Shown here: positions 43,798 through 52,642 of the stretch, piece after piece
Layout: each line of letters begins with the position of its first letter
Numbering within the stretch: position 1 is the stretch's first letter
Source: Ktedonobacter sp. SOSP1-85
GTDB taxonomy: Bacteria; Chloroflexota; Ktedonobacteria; Ktedonobacterales; Ktedonobacteraceae
DNA length: 64,000 bases
Reading direction: 5' to 3'
NCBI RefSeq assembly: GCF_016587415.1
Contig: NZ_BNJI01000001.1
Coordinates: 1,031,501-1,095,500 of the forward strand
Program-made: the position numbers and the translations under genes
The notes under the pieces: generated by a model
What the model saw: the letters and a program-made list of their open reading frames with translations, nothing else
Databases searched by the model: none
What the model was told of the DNA's origin: nothing

Positions 43798-44105
43798 CGG
43801 TAGCTCCGGTTCTAACAGCGTCTAGAAACGCCGCTTGCCTTGTAATACACTGCAATCCTGCACCAAGGGATGGTTGACTCAAGTGACTTCAGACAGCCAG
43901 GTGAGCGCGCTATGCCATTCTATAGATAGTACGATTAAGCCTTGAGAGAGGATACGCTTTTCAGGACGAAATTGTTCAGCTTCCCACTTTTCCCATTTCA
44001 AAAAAATTGGTGAATAAGGACATATTTTATCCTGAAGGGAGGGTATGCTCTAGAGAGTACTTTATAATGGTTGTCTCGAATAGTTTATACCACAAGGAAA
44101 CTGCT
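43798..44105. other. Intergenic stretch of about 310 bp, divergent promoter region
   Basis: It separates the CPBP gene (-) from the isochorismatase-like gene (+). A TATAAT hexamer at 44063-44068 stands 38 nt before the latter's start and may be its -10 element; no convincing -35 box was seen. No repeats of the families described here. Confidence 0.45.
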
Positions 44106-44642
44106 ATGGCTGCACAGACTGCTCTCCTGTTGATTGATGTCCAAAATGGCCTGTTTGATGAGGCATATGAAGAAGAGGCTGCGGTCTTACATATTCTCGT
44201 CGAGTTGCTTGAACGGGCACGCAATCAGCAGGTCCCGATCCTCTATATCCAGCATGGTGGTGGATCTGGGCATCCATTAGAACCCGGTACTCCAGGCTGG
44301 CAGATTCATCCCCTGGTTGCTCCTCATTCTGAGGACATTATCGTCCACAAGAGTGCCTCCGATGCCTTTTATGAGAGTTCACTGCACGACACACTTCAAT
44401 CACTTGGGGTCACACGCCTGGTGGTGACTGGCGCCCAAACAGAATATTGTGTCGATGCCACCTGCCGCCGCGCCGCCTCCCTCAACTACGATGTGTACCT
44501 GGTAGCCGATGGTCATACCACTAGCGACAATGGTAAGTTGACCACCGCTCAGATTGTCGCCCACCACAATCATCTTCTCGCACAGCTTGCCCATCCCACC
44601 CATCCTATCAGAGTGCTCCCTACAACAAACATTACTTTCTAG
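44106..44642 (+). CDS. Isochorismatase-like cysteine hydrolase
   Basis: A 178-residue hydrolase of the isochorismatase/nicotinamidase superfamily. The catalytic triad is visible: Asp in LLIDVQNGLFD, Lys in VHKSASDAFYES and Cys in GAQTEYCVDATCR. The loop between them lacks the metal-binding DxH motif of nicotinamidases, so a simple amide hydrolase role is more likely. AAGGA lies 8 nt before ATG 44106; the longer open frame upstream has no site. Although pncB is 2.3 kb upstream, nothing else links it to NAD metabolism. Confidence 0.88.
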   Translation: MAAQTALLLIDVQNGLFDEAYEEEAAVLHILVELLERARNQQVPILYIQHGGGSGHPLEPGTPGWQIHPLVAPHSEDIIVHKSASDAFYESSLHDTLQSLGVTRLVVTGAQTEYCVDATCRRAASLNYDVYLVADGHTTSDNGKLTTAQIVAHHNHLLAQLAHPTHPIRVLPTTNITF

Positions 44643-44661
44643 CGCCATATACAAGCTCCTG

Positions 44662-44829
44662 GCTCTTCCATAAAGGGTAAGTGGGGGCGCGTATCGGCTC
44701 TTCCATAAAAGGTATGCGTGGGGGCATACACCAGCTCTTCCATAAAGGGTAAGTGTGTGGGGGCGCACTGGCGGAGCCAGTGCGCCCCCACACACTTACC
44801 CGGCGAGCCACGCAGTGGCGAGAAGTCGC
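44662..44829. repeat. Family C hairpin with two extra left-arm copies
   Basis: The stretch GCTCTTCCATAAAGGGTAAG with a following GTGGGGGCGC-like part occurs three times in tandem (starting at 44662, 44697 and 44734). Only the third copy is completed by an inverted arm: 44747-44772 and 44776-44801 are perfect complements around GGA. Then GGCGAGCCACGCAGTGGCGA and GAAGTC, the conserved tail, ends the unit. It lies behind the isochorismatase-like gene. Confidence 0.85.
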
Positions 44830-45024
44830 AAGGGGGAAATCACAAGTAGAGCGGGCAATGGTGGAGTTATAGCGGGAGTAACGTCATCTTACAGCTATTA
44901 TACCATAAACTGACCCGTTTTGTCTGTAGTCTTTGCTCTATTATTCTAAAAACAATGTGATATACTACGGGTACCCATAGTAACTTCAATATACGAAACA
45001 ATTTAGGAAGGATAAGGAGACAAT

Positions 45025-45336
45025 TTGGCAGGCGAAATCTACACTCATCCATCTGAAAATTCAAATTGGCGGAAACACAAGAATGCCTGCCCTTGTTACC
45101 GGGAACGCTGGTTTCCCTGCAACGATGTCTCAGGAGAGCCCATGTACCAGGTCTTTTGCCTGCAAGGGACCCCGCCAGAGACCTTAGAAGAGCAGGATAA
45201 ATGTTTCCGCAGCAAAACGCGCTGCTGGCGGCTTAGCGAACAGAAAAAAGCCTCATCGAGCCAGGCTGCGGCAGGCACACAAGAAGAACCCGTCAAAGTA
45301 AACCGGAACGAGAAACGAGCCAGCAAAGCCAGCTGA
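45025..45336 (+). CDS. Small Cys-rich protein of unknown function
   Basis: A 103-residue protein. Seven Cys lie within residues 20-67 (ACPCYRERWFPCND, VFCLQG, DKCFRSKTRCW), a spacing that could bind a metal or form disulfides; the C-terminal 35 residues are polar, Ala/Ser/Lys/Glu-rich and probably disordered. No signal peptide, so a cytosolic metal site is more likely. The start is TTG 45025 with AAGGAG 5 nt before it. Not a family I recognise. Confidence 0.7.
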   Translation: MAGEIYTHPSENSNWRKHKNACPCYRERWFPCNDVSGEPMYQVFCLQGTPPETLEEQDKCFRSKTRCWRLSEQKKASSSQAAAGTQEEPVKVNRNEKRASKAS

Positions 45337-45390
45337 GCCCTACCTACACTCCTCATGTCTCTTCACCAGGCCATAGACCTGGGTCAGGAT

Positions 45391-45440
45391 AAACAAACAA
45401 GGGAGACTTGTTCTTATGGACAAGTCTCCCTTGTTTGTTT
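45391..45440. terminator. Bidirectional terminator between the Cys-rich gene and ndk
   Basis: AAACAAACAAGGGAGACTTG plus T (45391-45411) pairs perfectly with 45420-45440, which ends in TTGTTTGTTT. A 21-bp stem with an 8-nt loop between two convergent genes; A-rich and T-rich flanks fit both directions. Confidence 0.88.
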
Positions 45441-45461
45441 TCTGATCTTGCGACCGTGCGA

Positions 45462-45926
45462 CTACTCGCGCTCGCTCGAATTATACACGTAGGTCTCGAG
45501 GATATCCTTGTACTCGAAGAGCTCCTCGGCTTTGAAGAAGCGAGGAACCTCGGCTTTGGCCGTCTCCAGGGAATCGGAGCAGTGGATGAGGTTCGCCTGC
45601 ACGCTCATGGCAAACTCGCCACGAATGGTGCCAGGAGCCGCCTCGCGCGCCTTGGTGATGCCACAGAGTGCACGGACCGTGTCGACGGCCTCGACGCCCT
45701 CAAGGCAGAGCGCGACCACGGGGGTAAGCTGCATGAAGGATTTGACCTCGGGGAAGAAGCTGCGACCCACCAGGTGGCTATAGTGCTCGTTGAGCAGCTC
45801 ATCTGAGAGGCGCATCATTTTGAGGCCAGCGATCTTCAGACCTTTGCGCTCAAGACGAGTAATTATTTCACCGACCAGATCGCGCTGGACTGCGTCGGGT
45901 TTCAGCAGAACAAGAGTTTGCTCCAT
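45462..45926 (-). CDS. ndk: Nucleoside diphosphate kinase
   Basis: A 154-residue enzyme that balances NTP pools by phosphate transfer. It opens EQTLVLLKPDAVQR, contains RLERKGLKIAGLKMM and HYSHLVGRSFFPEV, and the active-site His lies in NLIHCSDSLETA, with PGTIRGEFA just before it. The HCSDS form replaces the more common HGSDS. Starts at ATG 45926 with AAGGAG upstream. Monocistronic, ending at a bidirectional terminator. Confidence 0.95.
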   Translation of the reverse strand: MEQTLVLLKPDAVQRDLVGEIITRLERKGLKIAGLKMMRLSDELLNEHYSHLVGRSFFPEVKSFMQLTPVVALCLEGVEAVDTVRALCGITKAREAAPGTIRGEFAMSVQANLIHCSDSLETAKAEVPRFFKAEELFEYKDILETYVYNSSERE

Positions 45927-46211
45927 GGTTACAATAAATCTCCTTAATATAATGGTTGTGTAATTGCAATGCTAGTCTCTGTGGCATTGCGCCGCAGATA
46001 GGAAGGTGAGGCTATCGGTCACGACGACCAACACCCTCACCCTCCTACCTGCTGCATTGCCCTCTGTGCCCGAAAAAGCAAGCGTTTCAGGCGAAATATG
46101 CTCCACGTATGCATGGCTAACTGCCATGCGCACGCGCAGTATAGCAACTCGAGGCTGGAAGATCAATGGATGCTACACATCCAAGGCGGTGTACAGTGGC
46201 ATTGAGTGTGG
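45927..46211. other. Intergenic stretch upstream of ndk
   Basis: About 285 bp with no supported gene. It should hold the ndk promoter near its left end. The family A palindrome at 46212 closes it on the other side. Confidence 0.4.
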
Positions 46212-46282
46212 GCCCGACGCTGCTAAAGCACACATCTACATATAACAACCATATGTAGATGTGTGCTTTAGCAGCGTCGGGC
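46212..46282. repeat. Family A: 32-bp arm palindrome with a 7-nt loop
   Basis: Arms 46212-46243 and 46251-46282 are perfect complements. Compared with 28198, the same outer part (GACGCTGCTAAAGCAC) is kept and the inner part reads ACATCTACATAT in place of GCGTCTACATAT, changed on both arms. It lies 35 nt behind the roadblock gene (minus strand). Confidence 0.85.
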
Positions 46283-46316
46283 AACCGTCAAGGATCAACC
46301 TTTCTGCATCCCGCGC

Positions 46317-46667
46317 CTAGTAGCCGGTGGTGACCAGTTCGTTCAGTTGCGCGCAGGCTTTCTTCATCTCCAGGCGTACGCGACCCATATTACCTTTACC
46401 TGTTGTTGTCACGATCAGGATCAAATCGCCCGCCGCCTCCATTTGAATCGTCCCCTTCTTCGTCTCGATGACAACGTGGCTGGTTTCCCCATTGCTAATC
46501 TGCTCAGTAAAACTGGTAATGGAACCAAATGCGGCTGCGGACATAGCGCCGACGACCTCCTCGTCTTCGCTATGCAGTATACCCGAGACGATCAAACCAT
46601 CTTTCCCCACCAGGATGGCATCGTACACCTCGTCAAGGTCAGTCAGCCGTTGCAGAATAGTTTCCAC
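46317..46667 (-). CDS. Roadblock/LC7 domain protein
   Basis: A 116-residue protein of the roadblock/LC7 fold. It begins ETILQRLTDLDEVYDAILVG, with the GLIVSG turn, GAMSAAAFGSITSF and a helix at the end. Such proteins in bacteria partner small GTPases (MglB-type, activating MglA) or act in type IV pilus and polarity control. No Ras-like GTPase gene is visible in the window. It lies 21 nt downstream of the large TPR protein gene and is likely cotranscribed with it. Confidence 0.9.
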   Translation of the reverse strand: METILQRLTDLDEVYDAILVGKDGLIVSGILHSEDEEVVGAMSAAAFGSITSFTEQISNGETSHVVIETKKGTIQMEAAGDLILIVTTTGKGNMGRVRLEMKKACAQLNELVTTGY

Positions 46668-46688
46668 GTCAGAACTCCTTATTGATGA

Positions 46689-49600
46689 TTAGGACTTAGC
46701 CTTCTTCGCCATGGTCAACGCCTTATTATACGCCTCCATTGCCTGGAGGTATTCCCCCTGGCGCATGTATGCATCCCCCAACACACGATAGCCGGCTGCA
46801 TAATTGGGCGCCAGCTTGAGCAATGCCCGGAGATTGCTTACCACTTCTCCCAGCACCTCTGGCGAGGTACGAACCAAGACGCGATACTCTTGCATCGCCT
46901 CGTCATAGTCGCCCACCAGTTGATACTGATAGCCCTTGAGTAAGCGCTCCTGGGGCTTACCGCTCCCTTCGCTTGCCGCTGACTGGCGCTCCACGGGTCG
47001 GCTGCGTACCACAGGGGCTTGCGATTCTTTCGCGTTACGCTGCATCGGCTGAAGACGTATCGCGGGCCGCTTCATGGTTGTCTCCAGGCCATCTTCCAGG
47101 AAGGGATTCGGGCGCGCCTTCGACTGCGGCGAGGGCTTCTCCACATCAGGTTTGGGCGAGACCGCAAATGGTGTAGTTGGCTGGACAGGGGCCGACTGAG
47201 GCTCTGGCTCGCGTGTGACTGGCTGTACCGGCATGGGAGGAACGGCACCTAGTGCGGCCACCCATGAAGGCTGTTCTGCTGATGGTTGTGACTCGGGCGC
47301 GACACTCGCGGCTGGCTGGACAGGAGCTTGCGGCTCTTCCTGAGCGCGCTGGCTCACCAGGCCTAGCTGGGCCAGGGCGGAAGAGAGTGAAGTACTCTCC
47401 TGAGACTCGGACTGGCTCGGCTGTAACTGCTGCTGCCAGTCCTGCGCTTCTGGTAGACTTGGCTGTAACTGCTGCTGCCAGTCCTGTGCTTCTGATTGGC
47501 TCGGCTGTAATTGCTGTTGCCAGTCCTGTGCTTCCGGTTGACTCGGCTGTAATTGCTGTTGCCAGTCCTGTGCTTCCGGTTGACTCGGCTGTTGCTGCCA
47601 CCCTTGCAGTTCGCGCAAGAAATCGGGCGTCGCTCCCTGAGGTTCCTGCTTCAGGGCCCCCAGGTAGTCTGGAATCTCCGAAAACTCAGGCTGCTCTGGC
47701 TGCTCTGGCGTGGCTGGCTCTGTTTCCGCCAGGGAGGAGAGACTGTGTGGTTCCATGGGGACAAAGCCCTGTGAGTAGAGGTTTTTCTCCAGATCCTCTA
47801 GTGAGCTGACAACGCTCTGCTCATTCTCGTTCGTGCCTGGTGCCTCCGCTTGCGCTGGCTCAGGCGCCTCGTTGAGGGGCGCAGGCTCGGCGGAGCGTGA
47901 GAGTTGAGACATCCACGAGGGGGCGGGCAAAGGCTCAGCGGGCGCTGTCCCCGAGGAACCAAGTAACTGGCTTGCCCACTCAGGCATGGCGGCAGACGCA
48001 CCTGGCTCGCCGCCCATATCGCTGGAGAAGTTCCAGGAATCAAACGTAGGCAGTGACGCCGCCTCTTCCTGTGGAGCCTCATGATGTACTTCTGGCTGCT
48101 CAAGGTGTGCGCTGGGCGTGGCTGCGTATCCCGGCCAGGAGGCAAAGGGGTCTGCCGATCCCGGCTCTGGTGCAGGCTGGATGGGTTCGGAGGCCGTGGG
48201 CAGTTCGACGCTGGGTTTGGGCTGCTCTGCGGGCTGAGGGCTCACAGGCGCCTCTGACTTCGCGACAGGTTTGGAGGCTTCTGGCCTGGCTTTGGAGAGC
48301 GAGATAGCAGGCATTTCCATGCTATTCTCCCTGCTCTCGGCCCCTATCGACTTCAGCCAGGAGGGGCCGAAGGAAGACTCTTCCTCGTCATCATCCATGG
48401 CAAAGGGCGAAGTAAAGGCGTCTTCATTAGCCTTAGCCTCGGCTTTCACTTCAGGAGTTACCAGAGGCTGGGAAGCCACAGCTGGTTGAGATGGCTGGAC
48501 TGGCGTTGGTGGCTGCTGAGATTCAACCGGAGCAGAGACCTCCTGAGGCTCACCAGCAGGCTCTGCCATACGCTGGCGCTCGCCCTGGGTCAACATATCC
48601 AGCCATTCTGTGGGTGTTGCTTCACCCTTATTCAGAGTGGTCGACGCCTCCCAAACGCCACTAGATGGTTTGTTTGGCGCTGTGGTGGCTGGTTCACTGG
48701 CGGAAGGCTCACTGCTTATGCCGGACCAGGAGGCGCTGGAAGGCTGTTTCGAGGGCTGCTCAGGCTCGGCGGCTGGCGAGGATGCTTCGTCCTCAAACGA
48801 GGAGGAGAGATATTTACGAGCCTCGGCCAGCAAGGCACTGAGGTCCGTTTGATTCGACTGATTGGTAGTGGCAGTGGCGGGCTGGTCGACACCGGGCCAA
48901 TCCCAGGTAGAAGAGGAGCCAGCCGGGGCTTCTGCTCCAGGCATAGAGGCTTCACTGGCAGGCGCCTGTTGCGCCTCCTGAGATTCGGCACCAAAACCAG
49001 GCCAACTTGGCCGGCTCGACGAGGTGCTTGACTGCTGTTGTTCGGGAATAGCATCGAAGCCAGGCCAACTCGGTCGGCTTGATGAGGTGCTTGACTGCTG
49101 AACCTCCTGGGAGGTGGAATCGAAGCCAGGCCAACTCGGTCGGCTTGATGAGGTACTTGGCTTCTGTGCCTCCTGGGGGACTGCATCGAGGCCTGGCCAG
49201 CTGGGACGGCTCGACGAAGTGGATGGCTGAGGAGCAGATACTTCCTGAACGAATTTGTCCAATGCCACCGGGTCTCGCTGGATAAGGGCCAGAAATGGCT
49301 CGTGGGCAGGCGTCTGTTTCGCCAACAGATCGGCAAAGAGTTCTTGTGCCATCAGCAAATCAGGGTCGAGAGCCTCGGCGCGCTTGATGAGATCTTCAGC
49401 CTGGTGCAGATCACGCGGCGAGATGATGTGGGCGAGGAGAAGTTGTGCCTTCAGGCAGCCAGGCACATCCTGCAAAATCTGGCGTGCAAGCTGCTCGGTT
49501 CGATCATACAAGCCCTCACGCCAGAGTGCCTCAAGCAGACCCAGACGCGCATCTAGTCGTTCAGGGGTCACGGCGAGGACCGCCTCCCACTCCTGAATAG

Positions 49601-50060
49601 CCTGCGTTACCAGGTCACCACGCGTATAGAGCCGGGCCAGACCTGCGCGCGAGAACATAAAGCCCTGCTGACCCGCCCTAGCACTGAGCTTATTAAACTC
49701 CTCACGAATGTGGCTATTGCCGCGGCTCAACTCATAAGCCTGCTGGTAACAATCGAGGGCCGTATCAAAATCCGAGAGACTCTCGCTAATTAAGGCCCGG
49801 TCACAATACACAACTACATTCTCGGGATCATTCATCAACACCCAGTCGAAGGCCTGCTGAGCCTCTTCTAGTTTCCCCTGAGCGAAGTAGACCTCACCGA
49901 GCAGGCGTTGCGCTTCCAGAGACTCAGGATGCTGAGCCAGAATTTGCTGACAACGAGCCAGGGCCTCTTCATGCTCGCCTCTGCTGATCAGATCCTCGGT
50001 CTGTTGTAAATAATCACGAAGCGTAGTTGGCGGATTCGTTTGTAGCTTGGTTTGTGCCAT
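46689..50060 (-). CDS. Large TPR protein with Ser/Pro/Gln-rich repeats
   Basis: A 1123-residue protein. N-terminal TPR helices (about residues 1-260; for example EEALARCQQILAQHPESLEA and GKLEEAQQAFDWVLMNDPEN) and C-terminal TPR helices (about 1050-1120) flank a 780-residue disordered centre rich in Pro, Ser, Glu and Gln. The centre has two tandem repeat sets: four copies of SSRPSWPG with about 20-residue spacing (nt about 48985-49215), and four copies of QDWQQQLQPSQPEA (42-nt unit, nt about 47415-47590). Probably a cytoplasmic assembly platform, cotranscribed with the roadblock protein. Confidence 0.85.
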   Translation of the reverse strand: MAQTKLQTNPPTTLRDYLQQTEDLISRGEHEEALARCQQILAQHPESLEAQRLLGEVYFAQGKLEEAQQAFDWVLMNDPENVVVYCDRALISESLSDFDTALDCYQQAYELSRGNSHIREEFNKLSARAGQQGFMFSRAGLARLYTRGDLVTQAIQEWEAVLAVTPERLDARLGLLEALWREGLYDRTEQLARQILQDVPGCLKAQLLLAHIISPRDLHQAEDLIKRAEALDPDLLMAQELFADLLAKQTPAHEPFLALIQRDPVALDKFVQEVSAPQPSTSSSRPSWPGLDAVPQEAQKPSTSSSRPSWPGFDSTSQEVQQSSTSSSRPSWPGFDAIPEQQQSSTSSSRPSWPGFGAESQEAQQAPASEASMPGAEAPAGSSSTWDWPGVDQPATATTNQSNQTDLSALLAEARKYLSSSFEDEASSPAAEPEQPSKQPSSASWSGISSEPSASEPATTAPNKPSSGVWEASTTLNKGEATPTEWLDMLTQGERQRMAEPAGEPQEVSAPVESQQPPTPVQPSQPAVASQPLVTPEVKAEAKANEDAFTSPFAMDDDEEESSFGPSWLKSIGAESRENSMEMPAISLSKARPEASKPVAKSEAPVSPQPAEQPKPSVELPTASEPIQPAPEPGSADPFASWPGYAATPSAHLEQPEVHHEAPQEEAASLPTFDSWNFSSDMGGEPGASAAMPEWASQLLGSSGTAPAEPLPAPSWMSQLSRSAEPAPLNEAPEPAQAEAPGTNENEQSVVSSLEDLEKNLYSQGFVPMEPHSLSSLAETEPATPEQPEQPEFSEIPDYLGALKQEPQGATPDFLRELQGWQQQPSQPEAQDWQQQLQPSQPEAQDWQQQLQPSQSEAQDWQQQLQPSLPEAQDWQQQLQPSQSESQESTSLSSALAQLGLVSQRAQEEPQAPVQPAASVAPESQPSAEQPSWVAALGAVPPMPVQPVTREPEPQSAPVQPTTPFAVSPKPDVEKPSPQSKARPNPFLEDGLETTMKRPAIRLQPMQRNAKESQAPVVRSRPVERQSAASEGSGKPQERLLKGYQYQLVGDYDEAMQEYRVLVRTSPEVLGEVVSNLRALLKLAPNYAAGYRVLGDAYMRQGEYLQAMEAYNKALTMAKKAKS

Positions 50061-50087
50061 AAAACAAGGTCTCCTCTTCCCACAGCA

Positions 50088-51365
50088 TTACACACCTGTA
50101 AGCAACTTCTCAAACTCACCTGCTCGCTGTGTTCCATCTGGTCCAATAATCGCCAGGCGACGCCACTGGGGCGCGAAACACGACTGTGCTACACGCTGTA
50201 CATCCTGTACAGTCACGGCATCAATATGGGCAATGATATCATCGATCTCCCGCACCTGGTGCTGCGCACACTCCTGGCTACCCAACCAGGATGCTACCTG
50301 CTGGGTTCCCTCAAGCCCCAGCAAGAAGCCACCACGCACATAGGCTTTGGTGCGCGCTAACTCTTCTTCCGGTACTGGCTCTGTGCAGAGGTGCTCTAGT
50401 TCCACCAGGATGGCCCGAACGGTGGCATCAATACTCGAAGGGTCAACGCCCGCGCTCACCACCAGGCTCCCAGTCTCATGATAACAGTTCAGATAGCTAC
50501 CAATATCATAAGCCAGACTCTGCTCCTCGCGAATTGACTGGAAGAGGCGTGAACTCATTCCATCGCCCAGTAGAGCATTGATAAGCAAAAATGTAAAGTA
50601 GTCGGCAGAGCGATACGAGGTCCCCAGGGTGGTCAGGCAAACGTTTGTCTGCTCAGTGTCCTTCTCAATCATACGGACAGGTGCTACATCGACGGGGGGC
50701 AGCGAGGCACTCCAGCCTGGGAACTCGCTCGGCTCCCAGTCCCCGAATAGCTCTTCAGTCACCTGGCGCACCTGCTCAGGATCAATATTGCCAGCGACGC
50801 TGATCACCAGTGAGTTAGGGCGATAAAATGTGTGGAAATAATCCAGCATTTGCTCAAGCCCCAACTCTGAGACAGAATCGACGGTTCCAGCATCATCGCG
50901 TCCCAGGGGAAGAGCAGGCCACATCACCTCGTCAGCCAGGAGATTCACCCATTCCTGGGGATCATCCTGTGTTGAGCTGATCTCTTCAATAATCACATTG
51001 CGCTCTTTTTCGACCTCGGTTGGATCAAAAAGTGGGCGACGGAACATATCAGCAAAGACTCGCATGACCGCAAAGAGTTGTTCCGCGGGTACGCGAGCCG
51101 TATAATTCGTCAGTTCCTTCCCCGTGCTCCCATTAAAGACACCCCCGACTCCTTCAATCGCCTCGGAGATAGCCCTGGCAGAAGGATAGTGCTGCGATCC
51201 CTTAAAAAGCATATGCTCAATGAAATGGGACACACCCGCGACGTGGTTATCCTCATGACGCGAACCTACCATAAAGAAGAAGGCAATACTGGCGGAACGC
51301 ATACCAGGCATTGAGGTAGTAAGTAGACGTAAACCATTAGGCAGAGTCGTTCGCTCGTAGTTCAT
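50088..51365 (-). CDS. M16 family zinc peptidase
   Basis: A 425-residue pitrilysin/insulinase-like peptidase. The inverted zinc motif HFIEHMLFKG (HxxEH) lies near residue 48, and the distal Glu in EVEKERNVIIEEI about 75 residues later. The second half is the inactive M16 partner domain (SYRSADYFTFLLINALLGDGMSSRLFQSIRE). Known relatives process signal peptides or degrade peptides. It starts MNYERTTLPNGLRLL, typical of the family. The TPR gene follows 27 nt downstream on the same strand, so these three genes may form one operon. Confidence 0.93.
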   Translation of the reverse strand: MNYERTTLPNGLRLLTTSMPGMRSASIAFFFMVGSRHEDNHVAGVSHFIEHMLFKGSQHYPSARAISEAIEGVGGVFNGSTGKELTNYTARVPAEQLFAVMRVFADMFRRPLFDPTEVEKERNVIIEEISSTQDDPQEWVNLLADEVMWPALPLGRDDAGTVDSVSELGLEQMLDYFHTFYRPNSLVISVAGNIDPEQVRQVTEELFGDWEPSEFPGWSASLPPVDVAPVRMIEKDTEQTNVCLTTLGTSYRSADYFTFLLINALLGDGMSSRLFQSIREEQSLAYDIGSYLNCYHETGSLVVSAGVDPSSIDATVRAILVELEHLCTEPVPEEELARTKAYVRGGFLLGLEGTQQVASWLGSQECAQHQVREIDDIIAHIDAVTVQDVQRVAQSCFAPQWRRLAIIGPDGTQRAGEFEKLLTGV

Positions 51366-51586
51366 GCGCAGTTCTGGCGCTTAGCCTCGTAGGAGGCAAG
51401 AAGACACCAGTTCTCCTTATATTTCCTGATCAAAATAGGACTAATACAATACCAACAACCCGGACAGCTTATTTTTCTGCATACGGAGACGAGAGTATCT
51501 CGCCGTATTATAGACGGTTTCAGACGTTGTCGCAACTAAACAGAAAAGGGAGATAGCCAATTTTGGTATATTGAAGGTATGAGAGG

Positions 51587-51644
51587 GCCCGCTACTGGCG
51601 TACGCGGCTACCGCTATATGTAGCCGCGTACGCCGGTAGCGGGC
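51587..51644. repeat. Family B hairpin between zinc-ribbon and M16 genes
   Basis: GCCCGCTACTGGCGTACGCG and its extension to 51610 pair with 51621-51644 with one G-T pair; loop 10 nt. The arm shows the family B core (TAGCCGCGTACGCCGGTAGC). It lies 18 nt behind the zinc-ribbon gene stop (minus strand). Confidence 0.82.
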
Positions 51645-51662
51645 ACAGATGCACCAGTCAGA

Positions 51663-52472
51663 TTAGAGACCGATATTATCCATAAAGCCGAGCAGGCCGC
51701 CATTATCGTCGTCATCCTCGCGTCGATGGTGGTGGTGATGCTGGCCCTCAACCAGGTTCTCGAGGAGCATCTCGCCGCCAATCACCGCGGCGGCCCCCCC
51801 CAGCGCCCCCATGGCATACTTGCCTCCATTACCCTGCATAAAGCCGCCGGGCTGCTGACCAGGAGCCATCGCGTTCATGGGCACGGGCACGACACCTGCC
51901 AGATTGGTGCGGCAGCCACGACAGTAGGCGGTCCCGATAGGAGCCATCGCCATACAGGTGGGACAACGCAGCACCATCTGTCCCTGGCCCATCATGGGAT
52001 CGGGCTGATACGCGCCATAAGGCTGCTGCGCTGGCTGGGGGTACTGTTGCCCATACTGCTGCTGTTGCGGATACTGCGGCGGATAGGGCTGTTGTGAGTA
52101 TGGTTGCTGCTGTGGATAGGGCGCCTGGTTCGGATACTGTGGCTGCGCTGGCTGAGGGGGATACTGTGGATACTGCCCCGACGAGGTATAGGGAGGGGTC
52201 GCCTGGAGCTGAGAGCCACAATTTGTGCAGAAGGCGCTGGACAAGGGCAACTCAGCATGACACGAGGGGCAGGCCCGCGTCGTGGGCGCCGAAGCGACAG
52301 GTGCAGCCCCTTTAAGTGAGCCGCCGCAATGTGCACAGAAAGCTGCATCTGCGCGCACAGACCCCTGACAGTGGGGACATGTCCGCATGGGCTGAGCAGC
52401 CTGCACAGATGTACCGCACTCAGGACAAAACTTCTTTCCGGTGACGTCAGCACCACAAGATGTACAGGTCAT
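51663..52472 (-). CDS. Multi-zinc-ribbon protein with Pro/Gln/Tyr-rich linker
   Basis: A 269-residue protein. Three zinc ribbons stand at the N-terminus (CTSCG...CPECG; CPHCQ...CAHCG; CPSCH...CTNCG) and a fourth at about residue 170 (CPTCM...CRGC). Between them lies a linker of about 75 residues made of Pro, Gln and Tyr. The C-terminal part has a Gly/Ala-rich hydrophobic segment (GKYAMGALGGAAAVIGGEML) and a run of five His followed by Arg and Asp runs. It may be a membrane-attached scaffold that binds metals; no known family. Confidence 0.8.
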   Translation of the reverse strand: MTCTSCGADVTGKKFCPECGTSVQAAQPMRTCPHCQGSVRADAAFCAHCGGSLKGAAPVASAPTTRACPSCHAELPLSSAFCTNCGSQLQATPPYTSSGQYPQYPPQPAQPQYPNQAPYPQQQPYSQQPYPPQYPQQQQYGQQYPQPAQQPYGAYQPDPMMGQGQMVLRCPTCMAMAPIGTAYCRGCRTNLAGVVPVPMNAMAPGQQPGGFMQGNGGKYAMGALGGAAAVIGGEMLLENLVEGQHHHHHRREDDDDNGGLLGFMDNIGL

Positions 52473-52569
52473 GGTTTTAGAGTTCTCCTTGAAAAGCGCA
52501 TCGTAGTTCTTCTTGCATCTAAGACGCAGTGTAGCATAGTTTTTAGCACACGTCGAGCACAGAAAAGGG

Positions 52570-52634
52570 GAAAGAAAAGAGTGTGCGTAAGAGCCGGGGC
52601 CATGCCCCGGCTCTTACGCACACTCTTTTCTTTC
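52570..52634. terminator. 31-bp stem hairpin behind the E1 dehydrogenase gene
   Basis: Arms 52570-52600 and 52604-52634 are perfect complements around loop CAT. The left arm begins GAAAGAAAAG, giving a U-run for the minus-strand gene that ends 9 nt away. The stem core is GC-rich (GAGCCGGGGC). Confidence 0.85.
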
Positions 52635-52642
52635 TGAGGATC

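Noticed and set aside
47415..47590. Regular 42-nt repeats, checked as a CRISPR array
   Set aside because: The repeats are contiguous, coding (QDWQQQLQPSQPEA) and without spacers.
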